Positions 9,414-19,700 of a DNA stretch of 64,000 nt are shown here, piece by piece; the first letter of the stretch is position 1; each line of letters starts with the position of its first letter. Source of the DNA: Bacteroides congonensis (GTDB lineage Bacteria > Bacteroidota > Bacteroidia > Bacteroidales > Bacteroidaceae); NCBI RefSeq assembly GCF_900130125.1, contig NZ_FQXY01000011.1, positions 1,430,748-1,494,747 of the forward strand, given 5' to 3'. The position numbers and the translations under genes are program-made. Under the pieces are notes generated by a model that was given only the letters and a program-made list of their open reading frames with translations, had not been told where the DNA came from and made no database searches.

Positions 9414-11324
9414 ATGACTAACAAGATTATATGGATTATTCTGCTTATATGGCTTGGAAATATTCATCATGCAGTACAAGCGCAGCGAAACTTTGTGCAC
9501 CCCGGCATCACTTACACGAAAGGCGACCTGGATAGAATGAAAGTTATGGTTGCAGCTAAACAGGAACCTTATTATTCCACTTTTCTGAAGCTAAAAGAAT
9601 CACCTTATTCCTCACTGGCGGCACCGGTCATCGACCGGGGAGAGCAAATCAAAGAAGGGCGTTTTAATGCTACAATCGGAGTGGATGGACGACGGGCACA
9701 TGATTTGGCCTTGCTTTGGCATCTTACCGGTGACGAAGCGTATGCACGCAAGGCAGTAGAGTATCTGAACGCCAATTCTCACTATACAAACACAAGCAGC
9801 CGTGGTACAGGAGCTTTAGACAATGGTAAGATTTACCTGTTGATAGATGCGGCGGAATTGATGAGGGATTATCCGGGATGGGATGCGAAAGAGCAGCAAT
9901 GTTTTAAAGATATGCTGGTTTATCCGGGGTATAGTCATACGGAAGATTTATTTGCCAAATATGCAAACTATTGGGATGATTCTAAAAATGGAGTTACTTT
10001 CTATTGGAATATATATAATTTCGATGCCGCACGTTTCGGCAATCAGGGATTATTTGCCGCGCGCGGCATGATGGCGATGGGTATTTATCTGGATAATGAA
10101 GTGATGTATGATCGTGCTTACCGTTATTTGCTGGGAATGGAACATCGTCAGGATGACTTGCCTTATCCTTCCGGCCCGGCAATCAGTAGTGAAGATCCTG
10201 TCCGGACTTCCCCTTACATGATAGATTATAAATTGCTGGGAAGGAAAACGGATATTCCCGATTATGGATATGATGAACAATTGCAACACTATATCTATCC
10301 CAACGGACAAATCCAGGAATCCAGCCGCGACCAGGGACATGTGCTTGCAGGAGTGCACAATTACGTAGCTATTGCAGAAATGGCATGGAACCAGGGAGAC
10401 TCCCTGTATAGCTGTCTCAACAATCGTATTTTACTTGGTCTGGAATGGAACTATCGGTATAACTTATCGAGCGTACAGGCTTATGAAGACCAGCAAACAT
10501 CTTGGGAACCGGTGGGATTTACCAAGAATGTGGACGAAGTAACTTTTGAAAACGGAAAATACCTTCGGATAAAAAGCCGTAGTGGGCGTTGGGAATCTGT
10601 GAACGTTTCTCCCCACGGGCGGGGAGATGCTGCAGGAAGTGGCGGAGCCAGGGAAATGGCTTTAGCGCATTATGCTGTACGTGCGGGACTGCCTGTGGAA
10701 AAATATACGTGGTTGGAACGTTATCGGGATTATATGATAGAACATCACGGCTGTGAAAACTGGGGAGTAGCTCCGAACTGGTTTTATGAATGGACAGGAT
10801 GGGGGACACTGGCAAAACGATTAACCCCTTGGATGGCGGGTGAACCGGTCACTTTCGGTTCAGGAGAACGCGTTTCGGGCATACATGCTTTGCCCGGTAC
10901 TATCCAGGCTGCTGATTATGATTATTACTGTCTGTCCGAGAATCCGGAAGGGCATACTTATCATAATATCGGAACAGAACGCGGGAATGAATATCGTCCC
11001 GACGGAGCAGTGGAGTTGGAAAAAGTGAGTAATGAATATGTTGTTACGCACTGTGAAGACGGGGAATGGATGAATTATACGGTAGAGGTTCCATTGAGCG
11101 GAGATTATACGATATATGCTGTTTACCGGTCGGAAGGGAAATCTTTGTTGTCGATTGCTTCTGACCAGGGGACGGATACCGGGACAAACCGATTGCCTGC
11201 TTCCAAAGGATGGAGAGAAGCAGAAATAGGCAGGCTATCCCTTTCAGCCGGGGCTTGTGTCATACGTTTAAGGATTGATAAGGCAGGACGGGAACTTGCT
11301 CTCCGAAAAATAATTGTGAGGTAG
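9414..11324 (+). CDS. Alginate-lyase-fold enzyme with C-terminal CBM6-like domain
   Basis: 636 residues with a signal peptide (cut near HHAVQAQ). Residues about 30-480 form an alpha/alpha toroid of the Alginate_lyase type, with the signature QESSRDQGH and NQGDSLY shared with the other three lyase-fold proteins in the window and a preceding FNATIGVDGRRAHDLALLWHLTGD. The last ~140 residues look like a family 6-type carbohydrate-binding beta-sandwich: start GTIQAADYD, motif CEDGEWMNYTVEVPLSGDY, and a terminal strand with RLRIDKAGRE. It is the longest of the four lyase-fold proteins and the only one with a binding module. It has its own transcription unit after a terminator and lies immediately upstream of the HTCS regulator. 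The likely role is cleaving uronate-containing polymer; bond specificity is unknown. Confidence 0.7.
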   Translation: MTNKIIWIILLIWLGNIHHAVQAQRNFVHPGITYTKGDLDRMKVMVAAKQEPYYSTFLKLKESPYSSLAAPVIDRGEQIKEGRFNATIGVDGRRAHDLALLWHLTGDEAYARKAVEYLNANSHYTNTSSRGTGALDNGKIYLLIDAAELMRDYPGWDAKEQQCFKDMLVYPGYSHTEDLFAKYANYWDDSKNGVTFYWNIYNFDAARFGNQGLFAARGMMAMGIYLDNEVMYDRAYRYLLGMEHRQDDLPYPSGPAISSEDPVRTSPYMIDYKLLGRKTDIPDYGYDEQLQHYIYPNGQIQESSRDQGHVLAGVHNYVAIAEMAWNQGDSLYSCLNNRILLGLEWNYRYNLSSVQAYEDQQTSWEPVGFTKNVDEVTFENGKYLRIKSRSGRWESVNVSPHGRGDAAGSGGAREMALAHYAVRAGLPVEKYTWLERYRDYMIEHHGCENWGVAPNWFYEWTGWGTLAKRLTPWMAGEPVTFGSGERVSGIHALPGTIQAADYDYYCLSENPEGHTYHNIGTERGNEYRPDGAVELEKVSNEYVVTHCEDGEWMNYTVEVPLSGDYTIYAVYRSEGKSLLSIASDQGTDTGTNRLPASKGWREAEIGRLSLSAGACVIRLRIDKAGRELALRKIIVR

Positions 11325-11378
11325 AATACGGGGATTTGATTTTTGGTTCGTATCTATAATAGGGACAAATTAAAAAAG

Positions 11379-14300
11379 ATGATTATGAAGACACGGATAT
11401 ACTTGTTGGCAGTCTTATTGGGAGTTTTGTTTTCGGGTCGTATGTATTCGCAGGAGACTTCATATGTCTTCCGCCACATAGGGGTTACCGACGGGCTGCC
11501 GGATAACTACGTCAAAGGTGTTTTTCCCTTGCCCGACGGGCGTATTGGTATTCGGAGTACGGTGTTGCTTAGCTTGTATGACGGTGCTAACTATTCCAAC
11601 TTCCCTTTCAATCTCCGGGGAGAATATCCGATTTCCTATAATCATATCATTCCCGAACAGTATATGGATGCGGAGAAACGTTTATGGATGAAAGAACGCG
11701 GAGGGCTTCGTGTCTTTGATTTAACCACAGAGCAATATATCTATAATGTCGATTCTTTATTGTCCCGGTTCGGATTGAAAGAAAAGATTTCAGATGTTTT
11801 CATAGATTCGGAAAAGCATTGCTGGTTTCTGACGCCCGATTCTTCTGTCTATATGTATGATAGCAGGACGGGTACATTGGATTTGATTTGCAGGAACGAT
11901 GAATTTACAGAATATTACGGCGGATTGCTGGGTGTGGAGAGTAAAGGAAATTATAGCTGGATGGTTCATCAGAAAGGAGTTATCCGTTGTTATGACCTGG
12001 AGAAGAAAAGATTTGTCAAGCAAGTCGATTTTTTGGAAGGACAACTGAAACCGGACGACCGGGCGATATTGAAAATACTTGCTAATGGCGATTTCTGGAT
12101 AATGTGGGATAGAGGGATAGGCTATTACGATGTATATAATAAAAAGTGGAACCAAATCTCCGGCATTAAATTGGGGCATTATTCCTGGTTTACTTCTATG
12201 GATGTAGACAAGGGAGGAAATGCATGGGTCGGAACTGTGATGGATGGTTTCTATGTAATCGACATGCACAATTTCTCAGTGACCTCTACACTGAATATTC
12301 CTCTGTTATCGGGTAAGTCTCTTCAAAATGGTATTCAAAGTATTTATTGTGACCAGGAGAATAATTCGGTCTGGATAGGACTGTTCAATCAGGGCATTTG
12401 TTATTATCATCCCAGCATGAACAAGTTGCTGCTTTGTAATAAAAAGGTAGTTGACGGTTCCTGGAATGGGGAAGAAGTCAGATGTATGCTTGAAACTTCG
12501 AAAGAGGAAATACTTATGGGTACTACTCAGGGACTTTATCGTTATGAACCGGGAATTCAACGTATGGATATACTTTATAAAGAATTCAATCAGAAGAATT
12601 GTCGCTTGCTTTATGAAGACAGCAAAAAAAGAATCTGGGTAGGTACATATCACGATGGATTATATTGCATAGAGAACGGGAAAGTACATGCATACGCTTA
12701 TCCTAACACGGATTATCAGAACGAACTGGACTTTACCAATATACGTACAATGGCGGAAGACCAGTCCGGGCGGTTATGGGTAAGTATATACGGAGGCGTC
12801 GGGTTATTCAATACGGAGAATGGAGAAATCAGTCTATTGTCGGAGCAATTCCCCGAACTGAAAAAGTATAAAGTAGCCAATGCATTGGCGGTGGATAATC
12901 AGTCGCGGTTGATTGTCGGGAGTGACAACGGGTTATATATTTATGATCCTGACAAGAAAACAATTTGGATACCCGAACAGGACGGACAAGCCAATTCTAT
13001 CTTCAACCGGGGCAGTATAAAGTATAACCAGATATTTAAGGATTACGAAGGGACTTTGTGGTTTGCCACACAGTATGGGTTGAGCATATTAACCCGTGAC
13101 GGACGTAGCTATACTTTAGGAAAAGAGGAAGGTTTATCTAGTGCCATATTGAATGTAGTGGAAGATAAGAACCACGATATATGGATTTCTACTGTTACTT
13201 CTATCTATAAAGTTAAGGTTGACAGAAAACCGGAAAGATATGTTTTTCATGTAATCAGTTATCTTTCCGAAGCGGAAATCCGGCAAGATGATTTATTCAG
13301 TTTCCCTTCATTGGCTACCCGGGACAACCAACTCTTTTTCGGACTGATGAACGGCTTTATCGCTTTCTCACCGGAGAATATGATAGATAATCAATGTCTC
13401 AACCGTCCTTTGTTCACCTCATTCCGCTTGTTTAATGTTCCGGTTGTTTCAGGCGAAATATATAACGGCCGTGTCTTATTTGACAAAGCATTGAGCTATT
13501 CGGACGAAGTACAATTAAAATATGATGAAAATTACATAACGCTCGAATTCTCAGGTCTGAACTTCCCCAATCCCTCCCAAACCTCTTTCCGTTACCAACT
13601 CGAAGGATTTGATAAGGAATGGACGGAAACTCTTTTCGAGAACGGGCAAGGACGCGTTGTTTATAACAATCTCCCTTCGGGCGAATACATCTTCCGTGTA
13701 TCTGCTGCCGGAAACGACCGGATATGGGGGCCGGAGTCAGCATTCAAAATAATGATTCATCCTCCGTTTTGGGATACATTGGCTGCCCGCATCCTCTATG
13801 CATTTTTCGGTCTTCTCTTAATCTTCGGACTAATCTATACCATCAACCGTCGCAACCGGCAAAAGACGATCCGTATGCAAGAAGAAGAAGCGCTGAAGCA
13901 GAAAGAAGAACTGGATCAGATGAAATTCCGCTTCTTCACCAATATAAGCCATGAACTTCGTACTCCGTTGACATTGATTATCACTCCATTGGATATGATG
14001 ATACGTCGATTGACAGACGATGCAATGAAGAAACAACTGAATACTATCTATAAGAATGCCCAAAACCTGTTGTCACTGGTGAATCAACTACTCGATTTCC
14101 GCAAACTGGAAATGAAAGGGGAGAGGCTACACCTGATGAACGGCGATATGGAAGAATTTATAGTTTCTGCCTACAACAACTTCATGCCGATGGCAGTGGA
14201 AAAGCATCTGAATTTCGCTAACCAGTCGGAACATAGGGCACTCTATATGTTCTTCGACCGTGATAAGGTGCATAAGATAGTAAACAATCTCCTGTCTAAT

Positions 14301-15464
14301 GCTTTCAAATACACCCCGGAAGGCGGTACAGTAAACTTACTGCTCTCAACGGAAGAGATAGAAGGAAGGAATTACGTAAGAATATCCGTATCCGACACCG
14401 GAATCGGAATATCCGAATCAGACCTTCCGTATATATTTGACCGTTTTTATCAAGTAGGAAATGAAGGGGATGAAAAAATAGGCAGTGGTATCGGACTTCA
14501 TTTGGTAAGGGAATACGTAAATATACACGGTGGGCATATTAAAGTAGACAGCCGGATAGATTGCGGATCGGTATTTACCATTTGGCTGCCTATGGATTTG
14601 AAACCGGAATCGGACGAATTGCCGGAAGAAGTTATCGGAACGGAAACACCACCGGATACAAAAGAGAAAGAAACTACTGCATCCACAGTCGATGATAATC
14701 TGAAGAAACTGCTGTTGGTAGAAGACAATCAAGAGTTCCGTACTTTCCTGAAAGAACAGTTGGAAGATTTTTATCAAATCATTGAAGCGGCAGACGGCGA
14801 GGAAGGAGAGCGGAAAGCGATAGAGGAAAACCCGAACTTGATTATCAGTGACATCATGATGCCAAAAGTAGACGGTATCGAACTTTGCCGCCGAATCAAG
14901 ACGAACGTGCAGACATCCCATATACCTGTGATATTATTGACAGCCCGTACCGCCGATGACATCAAGATTAACAGCTATGAAGTAGGAGCGGACTCTTATA
15001 TGTCGAAGCCCTTTAACTTTGATATGCTCATGGTGCGCATTGAAAAACTGATAGAACAACAGGAAAAGAGAAAGCAGGAATTCCGCAAGAACATAGAAGT
15101 AAATCCAAGTGCTATCACCATCACTTCAGTGGATGAGCAACTCATACAGAAGTGTTTGGAATACATAGAAAAGAACATGGACAATCCGGAATATGGCGTA
15201 GAAGAGTTGAGTGGTGATTTGGGCATGGTGCGTATGAGCCTTTACCGCAAGCTGCAATCCATCACCGGACACACGCCGACCGACTTTATCCGCAGTATCC
15301 GTTTGAAACGCGCGGCACAATTATTGCAGGGAAGCCAATTGCCGATTGTCGAAATAGCGAATCGGGTAGGATTCAGTTCTCCTAGCTACTTCTCGAAGTG
15401 TTTTAGAGAAATGTTTGGGATGCTACCCAAGCAATATGCAGAGGAATCGGGAAGAAAAGGATGA
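11379..15464 (+). CDS. Hybrid two-component system sensor/regulator (HTCS) of PUL A
   Basis: Starts are ATG 11379 or 11385, preceded by AAAAAAG; about 1361 residues. The order is: signal peptide; two periplasmic seven-bladed Reg_prop propellers (about 25-690, repeats such as RLWVSIYGGVGLF and TLWFATQYGLSIL); a Y_Y_Y domain; a membrane helix near residue 805-825; HisKA with phospho-His858 in SHELRTPL; HATPase (NNLLSNAFKYTPEGG, DTGIG); a receiver with Asp1158 in ISDIMMP; and a C-terminal AraC HTH (LSGDLGMVRMSLYRKL, IANRVGFSSPSYFSKCF). All catalytic parts are intact. HTCS proteins sense a glycan fragment in the periplasm and activate the linked PUL. It sits directly after the CBM6 enzyme and probably controls PUL A, perhaps also the related PUL B, which has no HTCS of its own. 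Confidence 0.95.
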   Translation: MIMKTRIYLLAVLLGVLFSGRMYSQETSYVFRHIGVTDGLPDNYVKGVFPLPDGRIGIRSTVLLSLYDGANYSNFPFNLRGEYPISYNHIIPEQYMDAEKRLWMKERGGLRVFDLTTEQYIYNVDSLLSRFGLKEKISDVFIDSEKHCWFLTPDSSVYMYDSRTGTLDLICRNDEFTEYYGGLLGVESKGNYSWMVHQKGVIRCYDLEKKRFVKQVDFLEGQLKPDDRAILKILANGDFWIMWDRGIGYYDVYNKKWNQISGIKLGHYSWFTSMDVDKGGNAWVGTVMDGFYVIDMHNFSVTSTLNIPLLSGKSLQNGIQSIYCDQENNSVWIGLFNQGICYYHPSMNKLLLCNKKVVDGSWNGEEVRCMLETSKEEILMGTTQGLYRYEPGIQRMDILYKEFNQKNCRLLYEDSKKRIWVGTYHDGLYCIENGKVHAYAYPNTDYQNELDFTNIRTMAEDQSGRLWVSIYGGVGLFNTENGEISLLSEQFPELKKYKVANALAVDNQSRLIVGSDNGLYIYDPDKKTIWIPEQDGQANSIFNRGSIKYNQIFKDYEGTLWFATQYGLSILTRDGRSYTLGKEEGLSSAILNVVEDKNHDIWISTVTSIYKVKVDRKPERYVFHVISYLSEAEIRQDDLFSFPSLATRDNQLFFGLMNGFIAFSPENMIDNQCLNRPLFTSFRLFNVPVVSGEIYNGRVLFDKALSYSDEVQLKYDENYITLEFSGLNFPNPSQTSFRYQLEGFDKEWTETLFENGQGRVVYNNLPSGEYIFRVSAAGNDRIWGPESAFKIMIHPPFWDTLAARILYAFFGLLLIFGLIYTINRRNRQKTIRMQEEEALKQKEELDQMKFRFFTNISHELRTPLTLIITPLDMMIRRLTDDAMKKQLNTIYKNAQNLLSLVNQLLDFRKLEMKGERLHLMNGDMEEFIVSAYNNFMPMAVEKHLNFANQSEHRALYMFFDRDKVHKIVNNLLSNAFKYTPEGGTVNLLLSTEEIEGRNYVRISVSDTGIGISESDLPYIFDRFYQVGNEGDEKIGSGIGLHLVREYVNIHGGHIKVDSRIDCGSVFTIWLPMDLKPESDELPEEVIGTETPPDTKEKETTASTVDDNLKKLLLVEDNQEFRTFLKEQLEDFYQIIEAADGEEGERKAIEENPNLIISDIMMPKVDGIELCRRIKTNVQTSHIPVILLTARTADDIKINSYEVGADSYMSKPFNFDMLMVRIEKLIEQQEKRKQEFRKNIEVNPSAITITSVDEQLIQKCLEYIEKNMDNPEYGVEELSGDLGMVRMSLYRKLQSITGHTPTDFIRSIRLKRAAQLLQGSQLPIVEIANRVGFSSPSYFSKCFREMFGMLPKQYAEESGRKG

Positions 15465-15471
15465 CATTGTG

Positions 15472-15501
15472 CTTGCATTTATAGTTTAATTGTTACATTT
15501 G
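15472..15501 (+). promoter_or_regulatory. Bacteroides-type promoter before small lipoprotein gene
   Basis: A -7 box TACATTTG (15494-15501) with CTTG at 15472-15475 about 18 bases upstream as a -33 element. It lies 78 bases before the ATG at 15579. Confidence 0.5.
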
Positions 15502-15578
15502 CGTTGTATTAGCAAGATAATTGTAAAATCTTGATTGTATTGGGGCTGAAAAAGTTTTATTTTATAATATATGTTGAT

Positions 15579-15953
15579 ATGAAAGTATTAGTTTTAATTT
15601 CATTGGTAGGAGGTTTGTTGTTATCCTCTTGCGGGGGTAGCAGTTCAAAAAATAATGCAAATAATGAGAACGTAAATCCGGCAGATACAATCTATTTGGG
15701 CGACTTACGCGAAAAGTTTGCAGGAGATAGTGTTTTCTTTAAAGTAGTAGCGCCGGATTTGATGTTGATGGATTATCAATACTTCTGGGCGGCGACGGAA
15801 TCGGATGCAATAGGGAAAGGACTTACAAAAGAGTACTATAAACGCGTAAAGAAAGAAATCACCGATACGAACGAAGCTATCAAAAGAGGTGTGATGAAAG
15901 GTGCGAACGTAAAGCGCATACCGGATTTCCAGGCAGCTCAGGAAAGCAAATAA
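15579..15953 (+). CDS. Small lipoprotein of unknown function
   Basis: The ATG at 15579 gives 124 residues with a clear lipobox (LLSSC, Cys18) followed by a Ser/Asn-rich linker (GGSSSKNNANNENVN). The mature part is charged, about 90 residues, with DTIYLGDLREKFAGDSVFFKV and a Lys-rich C-terminal helix. I do not recognise the family. It stands alone between the HTCS and the ECF sigma gene, with its own promoter and a terminator directly after, so it is a monocistronic unit. It is much smaller than SGBPs and has no Ig-like repeats. A role in PUL sensing or envelope function is possible but unsupported. Confidence 0.75.
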   Translation: MKVLVLISLVGGLLLSSCGGSSSKNNANNENVNPADTIYLGDLREKFAGDSVFFKVVAPDLMLMDYQYFWAATESDAIGKGLTKEYYKRVKKEITDTNEAIKRGVMKGANVKRIPDFQAAQESK

Positions 15954-16000
15954 TACATCCTTCCGGATGAAAGGCTGTCATCCATGAAAATTTAAGAACA

Positions 16001-16036
16001 GGGGAACCGTCAATTGTAACGGCATCCCCTTTTTTA
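16001..16036 (+). terminator. Rho-independent terminator after small lipoprotein
   Basis: GGGGAACCGT (16001-16010) pairs imperfectly with ACGGCATCCCC (16019-16029) and is followed by seven T (16030-16035 region). It separates the lipoprotein from the sigma-led operon. Confidence 0.72.
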
Positions 16037-16132
16037 TTGCCCTGACGGTTGGAATTATCCCGATGAAATGGGAGATTTTTGCAAAATAACACGCTTGTTA
16101 CGATAGTTTTGTTATCTGTTACTTATGTGGTA

Positions 16133-16161
16133 TTTGCTTTTAAAACTTATCCCTACTTTTG
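16133..16161 (+). promoter_or_regulatory. Bacteroides-type promoter before ECF sigma gene (PUL B)
   Basis: TTTG at 16133-16136, 17 bases, then TACTTTTG (16154-16161), matching the -33/-7 consensus. The ATG of the sigma gene is 31 bases after the -7 box, so the leader is short. This is the primary-sigma-type promoter for the sigma-SusC-SusD operon. Confidence 0.65.
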
Positions 16162-16191
16162 TATCATCGTTAAACGGATAAATTTAATGCC

Positions 16192-16722
16192 ATGGAAAAA
16201 CAGCAGACTACATTTGACGACTTCTTCTCCGAATGCTACCTTAAATATAGGGAGTATATCAAAAATTATATCGCTATCCGCATTTGCCATCCGCACGAAG
16301 CGGAAGATCTGGCGCAGGATGTCTTTGTCCGCTTATGGGAGCATAGGGCATTCGTGAATAAAGACACTGTCTGGTCTTTGCTCTTCACCATCGCCCGCAA
16401 TATCGTAACGGACAAGATACGTCGTTATTACAAGCAGGAAGATTTCATCGCCTATATATATAATAAGGTGGAAGATTCCGCCCGGAACACGACGGAAGAT
16501 GCCGTCCACTATCGTGAACTGAAGAAACTACATGATAAGGTGGTAGAAACGCTTCCCGCCAAACGTCGCCGGATTTACGAGTTGAGTTTCAATAATGAAC
16601 TCTCTTGTCCTGCCATTGCGGGAAAACTGTCTTTGTCTCCCCGTACGGTAGAATGCCAATTACTGCTGGCACGCAAAACAGTACGCACTTATTTGCAGAA
16701 TGAATTCTCCAAAGTCGGTTAG
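16192..16722 (+). CDS. ECF-type RNA polymerase sigma factor, no adjacent anti-sigma (PUL B)
   Basis: 176 residues. Region 2 is seen at about 10-80 (EAEDLAQDVFVRLWEHR, then SLLFTIARNIVTDKIRRYY) and region 4 at about 115-170 (LPAKRRRIYELSFNNELSCPAIAGKLSLSPRTVE). Such sigma factors direct polymerase to outer-membrane transport genes. In Bacteroidetes they normally sit with a FecR-like anti-sigma and a SusC carrying an N-terminal STN domain. Here no FecR gene follows: SusC begins 49 bases downstream and has no STN domain. The gene is therefore an orphan ECF in a SusCD operon, and how it is restrained is not visible. A related one is at 51274-51789. Confidence 0.92.
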   Translation: MEKQQTTFDDFFSECYLKYREYIKNYIAIRICHPHEAEDLAQDVFVRLWEHRAFVNKDTVWSLLFTIARNIVTDKIRRYYKQEDFIAYIYNKVEDSARNTTEDAVHYRELKKLHDKVVETLPAKRRRIYELSFNNELSCPAIAGKLSLSPRTVECQLLLARKTVRTYLQNEFSKVG

Positions 16723-16771
16723 ATACCAGATTCGGAAAAACACATATTAACTTTAACAATTTAATAGTATT

Positions 16772-19700
16772 ATGGAAATTAAATCCAAATTCTTATGTTC
16801 AAAAGGAGTCGCATTGGCTTTCGCCATGCTGCTGGGTGGTTCGCCCGGTGTATTGCTCTATGCAAATGATTCTGTAGAAGAGAGTTTGATGGTAGCCCAG
16901 GCAGGGCGTACTATCAAAGGACTTGTTACGGACGCGAATGGTGAACCGCTGATTGGTTGTAATGTGGTGGTCGTAGGAAGCAATGCAGGGGTAATTACCG
17001 ATATTGACGGTCGGTTCACGCTGAATGTTCCTGCGGATGCAAAACAGATAAAGGTCAGCTATATTGGATACGTGGATCAGGTTGTCAATCTTAATGACCG
17101 TTCTGATTTCATAATCAGGCTGAAAGAAGATAATAATGCGTTGGAAGAAGTGGTAGTCGTAGGTTACGGCACACAGAAAAAGGCAACGCTGACGGGTGCG
17201 GTAGAATCGGTGAGCAGCAAGACGTTGCAGAGCCGTGCTATCACTAATGTGGGGGCTGCCTTGCAAGGAGCTACTCCGGGATTGGTCGTTACCCGTTCAT
17301 CTACCCGTCCGGGTAATGAAGGACTGAACTTCCAGATTCGTGGTGCGACATCCATCAACGGAGGTAGTCCGCTGATTGTTATCGACGGAGTGCCTGCGTT
17401 GAATGCTGTCTCTTTCCAGAACTTGAATATGGATGATGTCGAGAACATCAGTGTCCTGAAAGACGGTGCGGCATCTATCTATGGAGCGAAGGCTGCCAAC
17501 GGCGTTATCCTTGTAACGACGAAGAAGGGTAAGGGAAAAGCCACGGTAGATTATAACTTCAACATGCGTTTCACTACCAACGGTATAATGTCCTATTCCC
17601 CGTCCATGCAGGAATATGCCACTATGTGGATAGAAGCTAACAAAGAGATGGAAACTAAAGATTGGTGGAACTGGGGAGAAGAGACTTTGCGGAAAATGCA
17701 GACCGGATATGAGGGGATCTATCATACTGTCGATGCGGGATGGGGTGATCTTTTCATAGGTCAGGCCAACCGTCTGGAAGAACTGTTCGCCCGTCGCTAT
17801 TCCTATCAGCATAACCTGAGCGTATCCGGCTCGACGGAGAAGTCCGACTACCGCATATCCTTGGCATATGCGGATAATCAAGCTAACCTCGCCGTAGCGT
17901 ATGACGGACAGACACAGATCAACTTACGTCTGAACTACGGAGTAAAGCTGACCGACTGGTTTAAACTGGAAACTTCTGCCAGTATGATTAAGACAGATAC
18001 AAGCACTCCTTCTACGGGGATTGATGCCCATATGTATGCTTATGACCCGCCATTCTTTCCCGCGAAGAATCCTTATGGGCAATGGTATTCCATTTTCGGA
18101 ACCAGAGGGGAGCGTCAGCCGGTAGCTGCCATCTCGGATGGCGGACGTGACGACAGGACAAACCTGACTGCCCGTGTGGATTTGAAAGCCACGGTTGATA
18201 TTTGGAAAGGTATCAGTTTCGAAGGTATGGCCTCTTTCCAAAATGAAGAATATCGTCGCGACCGTTATGTCATTCCGGTACAAGTGTACGACTGGTTCGG
18301 AAATCCTGTTCGTACCATTGTAGCCACCCAGCAGACTATGGATAATTCGGGTGGCGTGTTTCCTCTGAAAGATACGAATAATCCGGCATATTTGATGGAA
18401 GCCAACAATCAGCTTTATCAATACTACTCCGGCTTGTTGAAATATAACCGTACTTTTGCCGACGTGCATAATGTATCGGCTACTTTAGGTATCAATGCTG
18501 AGAAATGGACACTGAAGAAACTTTCCGCCGCCCGTGAAACGATGGAGGATTCGGGCGTGTACGACCTCGAACTGGCGAGTGGAAAGAAAAACAGTAGCGG
18601 TGGAAAGACACAGACCGGTACTTATTCTTATCTTATGAGATTGAATTACAATTATGCTGAAAAATATCTGGCGGAAATTTTGGGACGTCGGGATGGTGAT
18701 TCCAGATTTGCTCCGGGATATAAGTTCCGTAACTTCTTCTCCGGTTCTTTGGGCTGGGTGTTCACTGCCGAAGATTTTATGGACTTCATCACTCCGGTTG
18801 TCAGTTTCGGTAAAGTTCGTTTAAGTTATGGTAACTCCGGTAATAATGGTGGGTTGGGCGACTTTGCGTATTTATCCTTGATTACTCAGGGGAATACGGC
18901 TTTCGGTACGAATGTGTCCCAACAAGTATCTTCCGGCTTTGCCAATGGCGGACTGATTAGCTACGATACGACATGGGAACGTGTGGAACAGAAAAATATA
19001 GGTATCGACGTGAACTTCCTGAATAACCGTCTGACTGCATCTTTCGACTATTTTATCAAGGATAATATCGGAATGCTTTCTAATGTCACCTATCCCGGAG
19101 TATTGGGCGGAACAGCTCCCAAGACCAACAGCGGACGTCTCAACGTAAAAGGATGGGAAGTTACCGTAGGCTGGCGTGACCAGATGAAAGATTTCTCTTA
19201 CTATGCTAACTTCAACATCGGCAACAATAAGAGTTTGCTGAAAAATGTAGAGGGAGCCGATACTTATACGGCAGGAACGAACAATGTAAACGGGTATCCT
19301 TTGGGAGCTTTCTTCCTTTACCGCACTGATGGTTTCTTTAAAGACCAGGAAGAAGTAGACCGCTACTATGCACTGTATGGCGGCAAGGGTGATTTGCTGA
19401 ATGTCGGAAAGAACAGTGACAGGCAACTGCGTCCGGGAGATGTGAAACGCATCGACCTGAATGGAGACTATAAGATTACTGCTGACGGAAGCGCCGACAG
19501 TGACTTGCAGTATGTAGGTGATGCTGCCCCGCACTTTGTATTCGGGTTGAATTTGGGGCTTTCATGGAAAGGGGTTGATGTCAGTGCCATGTTCCAGGGA
19601 GTAGGAAAACAGTATATTTTGCGTAAGGACTATATGGCTTATCCGTTCCGTATGCGCACTACCAACCAGAATCCGACCTATCTCGGCAAAACATGGACAA

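Noticed and set aside
11343-11378. Longer N-terminus of the HTCS
   Set aside because: The extra codons start with a non-ATG codon and break the signal peptide; ATG 11379/11385 has an A-rich ribosome site and a proper signal sequence.
18872-19534. 220-codon minus-strand open frame inside SusC
   Set aside because: Antisense shadow of the SusC barrel with no recognisable protein features.
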